Positions 46,911-60,335 of a stretch of 64,000 nucleotides of DNA are shown here, piece by piece. The stretch lies in NCBI RefSeq assembly GCF_028372415.1, contig NW_027325142.1, positions 87,501-151,500 on the forward strand, given 5' to 3'. The notes under the pieces are model-generated. The model was not told the DNA's origin. It saw nothing but the letters and a program-made list of their open reading frames with translations, and made no database searches. Made by a program: the position numbers and the translations under genes. Source of the stretch: Notamacropus eugenii. Taxonomy: Eukaryota; Chordata; Mammalia; Diprotodontia; Macropodidae. The stretch's first letter is position 1. The number at the start of each line of letters is the position of its first letter.

Positions 46911-49900
46911 ATATGTAGTCTATATTCAAAATGAGGGTGATACAAGTGTTTAAATTTCTGACTATAGACTTCTTTAAACATTTATTTATTTATTTAGTTT
47001 TAATTTTCAACATTCACTTTTATAAGATTTTGTTTTAAATATTCTCCTTTCCCTCACCTCTCCTTTTCCTCAAGATAATGTGCCATTTTATATAGGGCAA
47101 ACATGTAAAACCATATTAAACATTTCTGCTTTAGTCATGTCGTGAAAGAAGAATTCTAACGAAATGTAAAAAACTATGAGAAAGGGGAAAAAAACAATAA
47201 AAGAGCAAATAATCTACTTTGCTCTGCCTTCTGAGAGGAGGTTCTTTCTCTCGATGTGGATGGCATTTTGCATGATGAATACTTTGGAATTGTTTTAGGT
47301 TCTTGCCTCGCTAAGAAAGGCTAAGTCTATCAGAGTTAGTCCTTGCACATTGTGGCTATTACTGAGTGTAATGTTCTCCTGGCTCTGCTCCCTTCGCTCA
47401 GCATCAGTTCCTACTAAGTCTCTCCAAGTATTTCTGAAGTCCACCCATTCCTCATTTCTTACTGCACAATAGTAGTCCATGACATTTATCTACCACAACT
47501 TGTTCAGCCATTTCCCAATGGATGGGGATCCCTTTGATTTCGAGTTTTTTGCCACCACAAAAAGAGTTGCTGCAGATATTTTTAGTTTTCCTGTTTCATC
47601 ATGTGACCCATCCAACAAGTATGATTTGGTAGTTGTTTTGATTTGTATTTCTCCAGTCAATGGTGATTTAGAGCATATTTTTCATATGACTATAAATAGC
47701 CTTCGTTTCTTCTTCTGAAAACAGCCTGTTCATATCCTCTGATCATTTGTCAATTGGTGAATGTTAGAGACACTGCCTGTAAAAATTCTTGTCTAGTTTC
47801 TCATAATCTTGGTTGTATTGGCTTTGTTTCTGCAAAAATTTCAATTTAAAGTAATCAAAATCATCCATTTTGCGTTTCATAATGTTCTATATCTCTTGTT
47901 TAGTCATAAATACTTCCCCTCTCTTTCTTAGCCAGTATCAAGTGCTTTTGATGATTGCTGCTTTATGATACCATTTGAGATCTTGTAGGGATAGGCCACC
48001 TTCCTTAGCATTTCTTTTCATTAATTCTCTTGATATTCTGGATTTTTTGTTTTTCCAGATGAATTTTGATACTATTTTTTCTAGCCCTATGGAATAATTC
48101 TTTTGGTAGTTAATTGGTATGGCACTGAACAAGTAAATTGATTTAGGTAGAATTGTTATCTTTATTATATTAGCTCGACCTGCCAAGGAACTGGCATTTT
48201 TCCAGTTACTTAGATCTGACTTTATTTGTGCGAAAATTGTTTTGTATTGGTGTTCATAGAGTTCTCAGGCTTATTCTGACAGGTAGAGTCTCAAATATTT
48301 CATAATGTCTACAGTAATTTTAAATGATATTTCTCTTTCCGTCTCTTGCTGTTGGACTTTGTTAGTGATGCATAGAAATAACCATGATTTAAGTGGGTTT
48401 GTATTATATATCCTACAACTTTGTTGTTTGTTATTTCAAGTAATTTTTTACTTGATTCTGTAGGATCTCTTACATATCATTTGCAAAGAGCAATAGCTTT
48501 TGTTTCTTTTTGGCCTATTCTTATTTCTTCAGTTTCTTTTTCTTCTCTTCTTGTTAAAGCTAACATTTCTAGTACTATATTGAATGGCACTGGTGATAAT
48601 GGACATCCTTATTTCACCTTCAATCTTACTGAAGATGCTTCTGTCTTATCCCCATTACCTAAAATTCTTGCTGATGGTTTTAGATACATACTACTTAACA
48701 TTTTGAGGAAGACTCCATTTATTCCTATGTTCTCTAGTGTTTTTAATAGGAATGGGTGTATTTTGTCAAATGTTTCTCCTGCATCTGTTGAGATAATCAT
48801 ATGAATTCTATTAATTTTGCTGATTTCTATTAGTTATGCTGATAGTTTTTCTAATAATGAACCAGCTCAACCTTCAACCTTCCTTGTATAAATATTTAAT
48901 ATTTTTGCCTTTCTGCATTGGAATGTGAGGTTTTTATATTTTATTTTTATTGTTTTTAGTATATGGTCAATTTTGGGGTTAGGTTCCATTTACCCTGAGA
49001 AAAAGATATATTCTTTTCTCTCATCATTCAGCGTTCTCCAGAGGTATCTAACTTTAAAATCCTGTCCATCTCCTTTCTTGTTTATTTTGTGGTTACATTT
49101 ATCTAGTTCTGAGAGGACATTGATGTCCCCAACACCTGTAGTTTTTTGTTCTTCCTGTCACTCCCTAAATGTCTCCTCTAGGAATTTTGATGATGTACCA
49201 TTTGGTGCATATATGTTTAATGATATTACTTCACTGTCTATGGTACCTTTTTAGCAGGATGTAGTTTCCTCCTTTATTTCCTTTAGTTATGTGTTTTTGC
49301 TTTTGCTTTGTCTGAGATTGGAATTGCTACCAACCTTTTACTTCTATCCTGTGTGTATCCCCCTGCTTCAAATATTTCTTGTAAACAACATATTGCAGGA
49401 AAATGTTTTTTAATCCATTCTGCTATCTGCTTCTGTTTTATGGAAGAGTTCATCCCCTTCACATTCACATTTCTGATCACTATCTGTGTTTTTCTCTCCA
49501 TCCTATTCCCTCCCCCCAACCCCCCTTATGTGTTTTTTTGTCTATTTGCTCCCTTTCTCTTTTCATTAGAGTTTTGCTTTCCACCACCACCTCCCTCAAT
49601 TTGGCCTTTCCTCTATCAGACCTCCTCCACTTTCTTTCCTTTATGCCCTCCTACTTAGCTACAGGGTAAGTTAGATTTTTATACCTAACAGATTATGTTA
49701 TTGTGTCCTTGAGCCAAATCTGATCAGAGGAAGATTCAAGCAATACTCATCTCCCTCCCTCCTTCCTGCTACTTTAGTGTATATCAATGTGATGTAATTT
49801 ACCCTTTTTAATCCCTTCTTTTCTTCTTCTGCCAGTACAATCACTTTTCACTACTAAATTAGACTTTTGTATCACCACATCAAAGTAATTTTATACCCAT

Positions 49901-52900
49901 GCCCTCTTATCTATGTATACACCTTTTAAATGTCATAATAACAATACAATTCTCAAGAGTTACAAGTATCATCCTCCTTTTAGGGATGTAAACTGTTTGC
50001 CTTTATTGAATAAAATGTTTTTTTCTTTCCAGCTTACCTTGTTATGCCTCTCTTGAGTATTGCATTTGAAGCTCAAATGTTCTGTTGAGCTTTGCTTTTT
50101 TCTTTTTTATCAGAAAGGTTTGGAAGTCCTCTATTTCACTGAATTTCCATCTCCTCCCCTGAAAGATTATGCTCAGTTTTACTGGATTGTTGACCCTTGG
50201 ATCTAATTCTTTCCCTTATGGAATGTCTCAACCTCCACTGGTGGCACAAGCTCTGCCATTCCAGTGCTGCTTCTCTCCCTGGGCCTGCCATCCAAGATGG
50301 GTCTGAGCATGGGCAAAGCAACAAAATCCTGCCTCAGTGCAAGCAACGAGACCCCTGTACTCTTCTTCTGACCGGCTGTTCGACCCCCTTACTGACTGTG
50401 GGCTGAGAGCTGCAGAAGCAGCCAGTGCTGATTCACTGGCTCCCAAGGTCACTGACTGGCTTGGACTGGAATATTGTTTTATCCTTTACATTTATTGGTT
50501 TTTCTACTCCAGAGTTACTTTTAAGGCAGTATTTTGAAGTTCTAAAGCTGTTTGGATAAGAGAAGTTGAGTGAATTTCTGCCTCAACACTGCTATCTTGG
50601 CTCCAAGTATATGTACGATTTTAATGAAAGTGTGTTGTGTTAAGTTTTAAAAATAAGCACATTTTGATTCCTGATTAGTTTTTATTTTTAAGTTTTTAAT
50701 AGTTGTTTGATTAGGAATGATGCCTTAATATTATTTTTGTTTTGTTTTATATTTCAGGTGGTGTGCAGAAGGTGGAAACCTAATTTGTTGTGACTCTTGC
50801 CATAATGCATTTTGCAAGAAATGCATTTGGCGCAATCTAGGGCGAAAAGAGATATCAAAAATAATGAATGAAAAAAATGAGTGGCATTGCTATATTTGCT
50901 GCCCAGAACCTTTGTTAGATTTGATTGCTGTATGTGACAGTGTGCTTGAGAATTTATCTCATTTAAAGCAACAGAAGGTAAAGGCTGCAGTTAAAAAGAG
51001 TGGGAAGACATCTGACTGTCCCCATGAATTCCACTCCTCCACCAAAAGGGAAAGTAATGCTGAAGAAAAATCTCAGCTAGATAATTCTTATTCTGGTACT
51101 GTAGCACATTCTTTTTCATCATTAAATATTCCAGTAGACTTGATTAAAAAGACCATAACAGTGGTTGAGAACACTGCAGTTATGAACTCTAGCTTTTTGA
51201 CATTTTTGGAACAAACCACCAGTAACTCGGAAATTACCTCAAATACTAAGCTAAATCAGTTGACAGCTATTAGATCTGTGATAAGTGACATAAGTAAGGC
51301 TCATAAGGTGTTAGAAGAACACTTGAACAAGAAGATAAGTAGCTTGGTTGTTAGAGACGAGGAAAAAAATAATAAAGAAAGGAAAAATGATGCTAAAATT
51401 AAAAACGTAGATAAGAAATTAGAAGAGGAAAATAAATTTGCTACAAAGACAAAAAAGTTTTTGAGTGACAAAATGGATAAAGAAATTATGGTCCCAAGAG
51501 CAACAACTGACGAGGTTAATACAAATGAAGAACTACAAAATGAACCTCCCTGTACTTCTAAATCTTTAGATATGGACTTGCCATCTTTTCCTTCTTCAAG
51601 ACCTGAAGTTATTTTTAAAAATGTAGAAACTTCAGTCACTATCCAGAATGATGAAAATACTGAAGTATTTAAGGACACAGAAAAGTGTCCTTTAGAAACA
51701 AATGAATCTTCAGAAGTTGGCAAAAAAAGACCCAAGTTAAAGACATCAACAAGGAAATTATATGTTAAACTTTCTCCCATTTCCAAATCAGATTTCTCAT
51801 TGAAAGACACTATCGATCAAGAGAAAATAGAAGACGAATATCAACAGGAGACCAGTATTACAGGAAATACTGAAGTCCTCAAGGAAAATATTATCATCCC
51901 TGGTAATGACACTACATTATTGAAGGAAGAAACTGACCTTCAAACAACACCTTTAATCGGACAGATAGAAAAAGAGCTTGTTAAATCTAATTCAGAACAA
52001 AGTAATAAAAAACGTAGAGAAAAATCATCAGGACAGTGGGGAAAAAAAGGGAGAAAGATTTCTTTGCCTGAAGAAAAGTTCAAGTTAAGTAACAGAGAAT
52101 CCAATTCAGATTCCAGTGAAAAGCCAAAAAAAGAGGCTAAGAATTCTTCAGAGTCTGATACTGATTTAAAAGATGAAAATATTCAAAAGGAACCTGTATC
52201 CAAGGCAAAATGTCACACGCGTAAAGGTGTTAAAGCAAAACGAAAAAGAGAAGATTCTGTTACTAATTTAGATAATGATGACAAAAAAAGTAAAGCCTCT
52301 ACAGAAAATATCAAGAAGCAGCAGGATGAAAATGATTTTTCATCCCCTTCATCTGACATGTTCAACAGTGACAAGTCTGAAATGACCATTACAGAAAGTA
52401 CTGATGCATCACATTTTCAGTTGTCAGGTATGTAAAAAATAGTTTAAATTCCTAGAGACATGTTTATTTCTTTTTGTGTGATGATAATTTTAAACTGCAT
52501 TATTAACATAAGAGAAACAACCTCTTAAAGAGTGTAGATGGTTATGATGTCTTTTTTGTTTACAAAACATTTTTCTTTTATCCACCCTATAATAAAAAAA
52601 AATACTTAAAGTTTAGGGAAAGTATATGTATTCTTATTTTGCATGTTCTTATATAATTTGTATTTAAGTATGAAAATTTGGGCAGGAGAATAGTAGTGAA
52701 AAAATCACTTAATTTAAAGACTGAGGTTTATGTCCTTTAGTAGGGCAGACGTTCTAAAAATCTCTAAAATTCAGTTTTTCTACCCTATTTATTTTACTTA
52801 CCTGATTTATTTCACATCTAGACTTTTTAAAAATCACAACATTTAGGTAGCCCAACTCTATTGTCTCTTTGAATTGTTCTCTAGATGAGTTGTTTTTCTG

Positions 52901-55900
52901 ATGATATATATCACATTTGCTTTTACTTTTTCACTTTTGGTTTTGTTTTATTATTTTTTGGTACCTGGTAATTTGTTTCTTTTTTCCCAGTTCGAGTTTT
53001 CAAGGAGTTGTTTTCTTCTTTGATCTCTTTTTTCTAATTGGTTGATTGACTCTATTTTCATAAATTTTTTTATTTTCTTGAATTATTCTTATTTTTTTCT
53101 CAGCCTCTTCCTTTTTTGTGTGGAGGAAATTTGGAGACCTTGGAAATTTCTGGCCTATTCCACCATCTTTCCAGAATTGTATAAGATTTTTCTAAAAGCC
53201 TTCATCCAGTAACTTTCTTTTTTGGTTTAAATCCATCCTCATGTAAAAATCAGTTAATAGAACTTGAGAAAATAATAATAATAACACTCAAAACAAAGAA
53301 AAACATAATAATTGGTGTGCTTTTTTTGAATATCTTGCTGTTGTTTCACTAATTTTTAGTTGAATTTTTATGTCATTTTTCAGGTTGATTTTCATTTTTT
53401 TCATTTCCTTTGTGCTTCTGTTCATTCCCTTAATTTCCTTTTCTCATTGCCAAAGGTAGCATTTCTTTCAGTATTTTAAATGATATTCAGCTGATCGGTC
53501 AACACACACTTACTGCAAATATGTATCGTATTGCAGACACTCTCCTAAGTAGTGGGAATGCGAATCAGGAAGCAGTTATTTATATAAGCAGTGAAAACAG
53601 CATATAAGTTACATTCAGAGTAGATACAGGATAATATAAAAAAGGTGTAGACTTTGACTTTTAGCTAAAGGGCAAACCAAGAAGACAAAGCAGAACTTTA
53701 TATTCTTAGTTGACAGCAAATGATTTGGAGTGTAAAGTTCGGGAAATATTTGTAGATTCGCACACATGAATTGTAGTCTATGCTCAGGGAACGCAAGTGT
53801 AAAAAGTCAGGAAATATAGTCATGGAAACCTAAATTTTCATACGGGAGAAAACAAGGAGATTCACAAATGTATTTTATGATAATATACTGAATTCACATT
53901 TGGGATATAACCTGGAAGAATGTTACATAGCAAAGTTTATTTTGATCTTCAAGAAAAATATTCTTTGAAAGACATGGAAAATTGTATTACAAGGGGAATG
54001 AAAAAAACTGTGCAAAGTCAGATTATGATGTGTGAGGAGCGCTGAACAGAGAAAAGATTGAATTAAGATGGGTTGAAGCAGGGTTGAATGGGGTTTCAAA
54101 AGCATAAAGCTTTACCTGTAATTTCAGGAATAATAGGAAGTCACTAGAATTTATTGAGTAGTGGAATGATGTTGTGAGACTTGTGTTCATCTGCTAAATT
54201 ATTAAAATATTGAGTAAATTTTAATGTAAATTTTTGCAATAGAATGCTAGAGTAGAGCTTAATTTTAATCTTTTTTTTATTCACTAATCAAAGTAAACAC
54301 TGATCAGTCACTTCATTCTGAGCTTGAAGGAAAGAAAGTTGTGGATGACATCACTGAACATGTTCAGCAGCCAGGGACAAGGTAGTTTAATAATTTTTGT
54401 GTTTCATTACCCATATTTTTTTAATGTTATGTTTTAAGAAATTTGTTATATGGATTTTTGGTTTGGATTTAATTGCCATTTCTGTATAATTGTCTATTTA
54501 AGAGTTTGTGTTTTCTAATTTAGAAATTGCAAATTTATGGGATAGTCTCATAAAATAGGATCTAATGAGTGTGTCTCTACAATATTTAGTTCTCATGATG
54601 TTTAGTTCTCACTTTGGTAACCATTTTTTTAAAGTTCTGGTAATTGCTATGTTGGTACCTTTGTTGGTATAGTTAAAAAAGCAACTTAATTCTTCAAATT
54701 ATTCAGTGTAAGGGAAAAATCTTATTGTTTATGAAGACTGTTTAAAAATTAAAAAAAAATTATATTGACTTTATTACTTTTTAACAGTTTCAGGAGACAG
54801 TTTTTTTATTGATTTAAAAGAATCTTATGAATATTTTATTTATGATCATTTATTAAACACTTTCTATTTACCAGGCACTAAAGGATACGAAAAGAAGTAA
54901 AAGATTGTAGTTCCTGCTTCCAGGGAGCGTACATCATAATGGGGGAGCTAATAAGCAAATACACACACACACATACACACATACACACACACACGCACAC
55001 ACACACATACACAAGTAATCTATACAGAAGATAAATAGAAGGTAATTGAAATAGGGAAGACAGTGGAATTAATAGTTGGGAAGAAAATTCACTGTAGAAG
55101 GTAGATTTTATTTGAGACTTAAAGGAAGTCAGGGAGTCAGTGCAGAGAAGGAAGGACCTGGAGCTGAGAAATGGAGGGTCCTGTTCATTGAAATAAGGTG
55201 TAAGGAGACTGGAAAGGTTCCCAAGTTAGAAGGGGACTAAATTACCAAAGCCAAACAGAGCATTTATATTTAATTTTGGAGGCTGAAGTTTATTGAGTAA
55301 GGGAGAAGGGTGTGTATGCTGTGATTGGATTTATATTTTAGGAAAATCACTCAATGGCCAAATCTATGATGGGTTAGAGTGAGGAGAGACTGGAGACTGG
55401 TGGATTTCTCAGCAACAGCTACTGATAGGCCCTATGGTGGTTCTGAGGTTGTCAGCCTGGAAAACTGTACAATAAATATCAGGTTTAGATCAACACCCAG
55501 CCAGTATAAATTGGATACAAGACTGGAGGGAAAACAAAGAAATTATTTTCCCAGTCTGTGGATAGGAGAAGAAAATAGGAGAACTTTGGACTTATTAAGA
55601 GTGAATTGAAATGAGAATATTGATAACATTAACAGCTTTCAGATATTTTAAAGCATTTATTGATCCTGTAATAAACAAGAGTCTAAAGGAAAGAAAATGA
55701 AATTTGACACTTATTTTCTGCCCAACAATAAACATAAAATGTAGAGACGGGTACATTTTCAGATATGGCTAATGTGGGAGCTTGTTTTGCTAAACTCAAA
55801 GCTATGTATAATAATACAAAATATTATTTGAAATTGAGTGAAAGTGACATGAGTTTAACAAAAATGCTTTTGATGTGAAAAATATTAATAAATAAAAAAT

Positions 55901-56225
55901 AAGATCATAGGTTTGTCCATTATTAATGTCAGTTTAACAGAGTACTAGAAAAGTTGGCTAAAGCAATAATGTAAGGGAAATTGAAAGTAACGCTTTGGCT
56001 GCATGTTATAGATTTGGCTATGCAACAATTGTAAGTCTTTTGTTGTTTTTGTGATTTTGCACAAACCTTGTAATATTGTATGAAATGATCCTTGGTCATT
56101 TGTGTCCATATGAACTAGCAGAAGTTGATGGGAATCACTTTAACTAGGTTCCCTGCCCTTCTTAATAGCAAGGTTAGAAAAATAACTGAACAACAACTTA
56201 TAGAGAAATAGAAAATAGAGATATT

Positions 56226-56272
<47 letters not shown>

Positions 56273-59200
56273 TATATGATGTGTGTGTATTCTCCAGTGG
56301 TATGTATTTTATTATGATACTCAGTTTTACCTTCATTCCCTATCAGCTCAGCAAAAAGCATAATGGTCCATAGTAATCAACGAAGTTACAAACAGAAGAA
56401 AAGGAAACATATTAAAGTAAAGGAGAATTTATCAACTGAACATAATAAGGTATATATTAGCCTTTTTTCCCCTTCCCTAACCTTAAATAAATTATTTCTC
56501 TACAGTTTTATATATATATATGTATATATACATATATATATAACCAGTTTAAAATATATATGTACATTTTATTTTTTCATAGTTTAAACTATAACAATTA
56601 ATTTTCATAGATATGCTAATTTACACATGATACACATTTTATGAAATAATACAGTATAACTAGATATATTTAGGTGCTTTTCTACTAAAACAAATTATCT
56701 TTGTTATAGTTACTTAGATATCTTGTTGTCATTTGCTATTCTTACATGCATATTCCTGAAGCTGTGCTAAAGGACTGACTTTTCATAGTGCCATTTTTCA
56801 TTTTATGAAATTTCACCAACACTGTGTGTCCTAGGATTCGTGTTAAATTTGCTTTCTATTTCATTTGTAGCATAATATTATAAAATGTTTTCCAAGTGTA
56901 AGCCTTTAGCTAGCTGAACCTTGGTAGTTTTATCACTTTTGCATAGGATTATTTAATTTATTAGTAAATGCGTATCAATTTTTGCTGTTCAGTTTTGTGT
57001 TTCAGTCATTTTTCAGTTGTGTCCAACTCTTCATGACCCCATGTGGGGTTTTCTTGGCAAAGATATTGGAATAGTTTCATTTCCTTCTTCAGTTTGTTTA
57101 TTCACGGTCACATAACTAGTAAGTGCCTGAGACTAGATTTGAACTCAGGAAGAGGAGTCTTCTTGACTCCAGGTACTATATCACCTGCATCAACTAGCTA
57201 CCTCTAAACATTTGTCAGATGTCCATTAATGATGACATTTGTTATGAATTTATCTTTAATATTTTTAAAAACATAGCACACTCAAAACAAGCTATCATAG
57301 TTATTCCTTCCCATGTACTTTTGTACATTAAAAGTATTCTACTTAAATTAAGTATATCTTATAGAAATAGAGTTGAAAGGAATCTCTATAACCTTTAAAG
57401 TCTTACCCTTAATTGTCCTTAATCTATATGCACTGAATAGTGATTTCATTTTGTTAGTTTGTGTTGGATTCTAGGGTGTTTTTCCCTATATCTAACAATT
57501 ACTTCCAATTATTACAGAATCTTTCTGAAAATGATGAATCAAAGTCACCAGAACAAAGTAGAAAGAAAATTAAAAATATCCTTGACAATGATAAATTACA
57601 AAGAGAAACACAGAAAGCACTTAAAGAAGAAGAGAGGAGAAGAAAACGCATTGCTGAAAAACAGCAAGAAAGAGAAAAATTAAGAGAGGTGAATTACTAA
57701 ATACTAGATATGATTCTTGTCTTCTTGAATTCCTGCTAATATTTAAAACATATATTCTTCCAGGTTGCATATACTAACCTAATGTGAATTCAGCATTAGC
57801 CTTAATACATGGTCAGTTTTTGTGAATATTCCATGCACTGCTGAGAAATTCACTCTTTTCTACTCAAATCCATTCAGTATTCTCCCAATTCTAATTCAAT
57901 CCATTAATTTCTTTCTTGTTTATTATTATTTTTTCCAAATTTATTAATTTGTTTTCAGTTTTCAACATTTACTTCCATAAGTTTTAAATTTTTCCCCGGT
58001 CCATCCCCCCCAAAACACACAATCTTCTGTGGGCTCAAGACATGTGTTCCCATTACACATAAATTACACATCCATTTTTACAGTCATGTTGCATAGAAGA
58101 ATTACAGCAAATGGGAGAAACCATGAGAAAAACAAAACAAAACAAAATCTGACAAAGAAGAAAAGAGTCCACTTCATTCTACATTATTCTTATTATTAGT
58201 TCTGACTTTGATGACCTTACAGGCATTTACAGATCTAAATCTGTGATCTGCTGAATTGCCTTTCTTCTGTGAGAGTTCTTTTCTATAGAACTGGAATTAC
58301 CCAGAATGTTTAAAGCCGAAGCAATTAATTAAAACTTTAAAAGAATATAAGATACTTGAGAACAGAGACTATGCTCATGTTCTCTCAGTTTCTCAAATGC
58401 ATTTCCTCTGATAAATATGTCATACTTGATGAGGTTAATTGGAGTAAAATGAAAATTGCTAAATCCATACTTTGCTAAAAATAACTTTTGCCATTTGTTT
58501 TGTATTTATCATTATCATTTACCATTGCAGATTTGAGACCAAAAAAATTTAAAAAAATTAATACATTAATTGTTCCTATTTTTATTTTCCTGATAATTCA
58601 ACTGTTTTTTACCCTTTTTCTTGCAGGTGGTAGATAGTTCTGCTTCACCTACTGAGTGTCCAATTACAATCAAACTTGTTTTAGATGAAGATGAAGAAAC
58701 CAAAGAACCTCTGGTTCAGATTCATAGAAACCTGGTTACCAAATTGAAACCTCATCAAATAGATGGTAAGGATGTATGATGTATTGATATATTTAAAATA
58801 CATTTTAAGTGACTTATTTACATAATTCTTTTTATTGTCTTAGAACATAAGCAGTTAATATATAGTTTGCATGCATTGGTGAAAGGAAAATTTCTTGGGG
58901 GATGTGTGTATTTTTTTTTTCATTTTTTCATTTTTTTTCATTTTAAGCATTTTATTTTATTTTAAATATTTTAAATATTTAAAAAAATTTACTCATTTAT
59001 TTTTAGATTATGACATTCATTTCCACAAAATTATGAGTTCCAATTTTTCTCTCCATCTCTTCCCTACCCTCACTCCATAACACCTTGTATTCTGATTGTT
59101 CCTTCCCTCAATGTGACCTCCCTTCTATCACACCTCATTCTTCCCTTATCCCCATGTTCTCTACCTGTATTTCTTATTTCCCAGTTATATGCAATAACAA

Positions 59201-60299
59201 TTCTCAACATTCGTTTCTAGTACTTTGAATTCTAACTTCTCTCCCTCCCTCCGTCCCCACCCGTCCCCACTGAGAAGGCAAGCAATTCAGTACAGGCTAT
59301 ATATGTGTCGTTTTGCAAAAGACTTTCATAGTAGTCATGTTGCGTAAAACTAATTATATTTCCCTCCATCCTACCCTGGCCCCGCTTTTTTCTATTCTCT
59401 CATTTGATCTTATCCCTTCCCGAAAGTATTTACTTCTGATTACTCACTTCTCCCATTTGCCCTCCCTTCTATCATCCCCCTCATCTCACTTGTCCCTTTC
59501 TCTCCTACCTTCCTGTAGTGTAAGATAGATTTTCATGCCAAATTTAGTGAGCATGTTATTCCCTGCTTAAGCTGAATGTGATGAGAGTAAGCCTCCTCCC
59601 TTTTCTCCTCCACTGAAAAAGATTTTTCTCATTGCTTTTATGAGTGATAATTTACCCCATTCCATTTCTCCATTTCTCCTCCCAATATACTCCTCTCTCA
59701 CTCCTAAATTTTATTTTTTTATAGTTAACATCCTTTCTGATTCAACTCAACCTGTGCTCTCTCTCTATGTGTGTGTGTGTGTGTGTGTATGTGTGTGTGT
59801 GTGTATGTGTGTGTGTGTGTGTATAATCCCTCCACCTATCCAAATACTGAGAAAAGTCTCAAGAGTTACAAATATTATCTTTACATGTGGGAACGTAAAC
59901 CATTCACCTTTAGAAACTGTTGACTTGATTTTCAAACACTTCCATGGCCTGAGCTCATTGCATATCCATTTTGGAGTTACTGGATGCAGAAGCCTTGACT
60001 TCCTGTGACGGTATGCATTGTTCTTCCTCCTCTGAAAGGATGGAAGGGAATACCTGTTCACCAAGAGAGTAACCTTCTGTGGTCTTATTTTTTTCCCCTT
60101 TTTGGGCATTTTCCCAACCAGTTACTTGGTTTCTGAATCCTTTGTCAAGAGGAGGGTCCTAGTGCTCTTCCTCACTCCAGGACCATGCTCGGGGCTGAGA
60201 TTTAGATCAGTTTCTCAATTCCTCCAGGGGCTTTAAGCAGAGCTGCTCTCACAATGGATGCTGCTGCCTGACTCTGCCACTGCCATGCAGCTCTATTGC

Positions 60300-60335
<36 letters not shown>

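Noticed and set aside
51301-51810. A 169-codon - strand open frame
   Set aside because: Shadow of the large central exon on the opposite strand; Ser/Leu/Phe-rich from antisense of Glu/Lys codons.
50864-52435. A standalone gene starting at ATG 50864
   Set aside because: The frame extends upstream through the PHD finger to the splice acceptor at 50757, and its last codons read past a GT donor; it is an internal exon.
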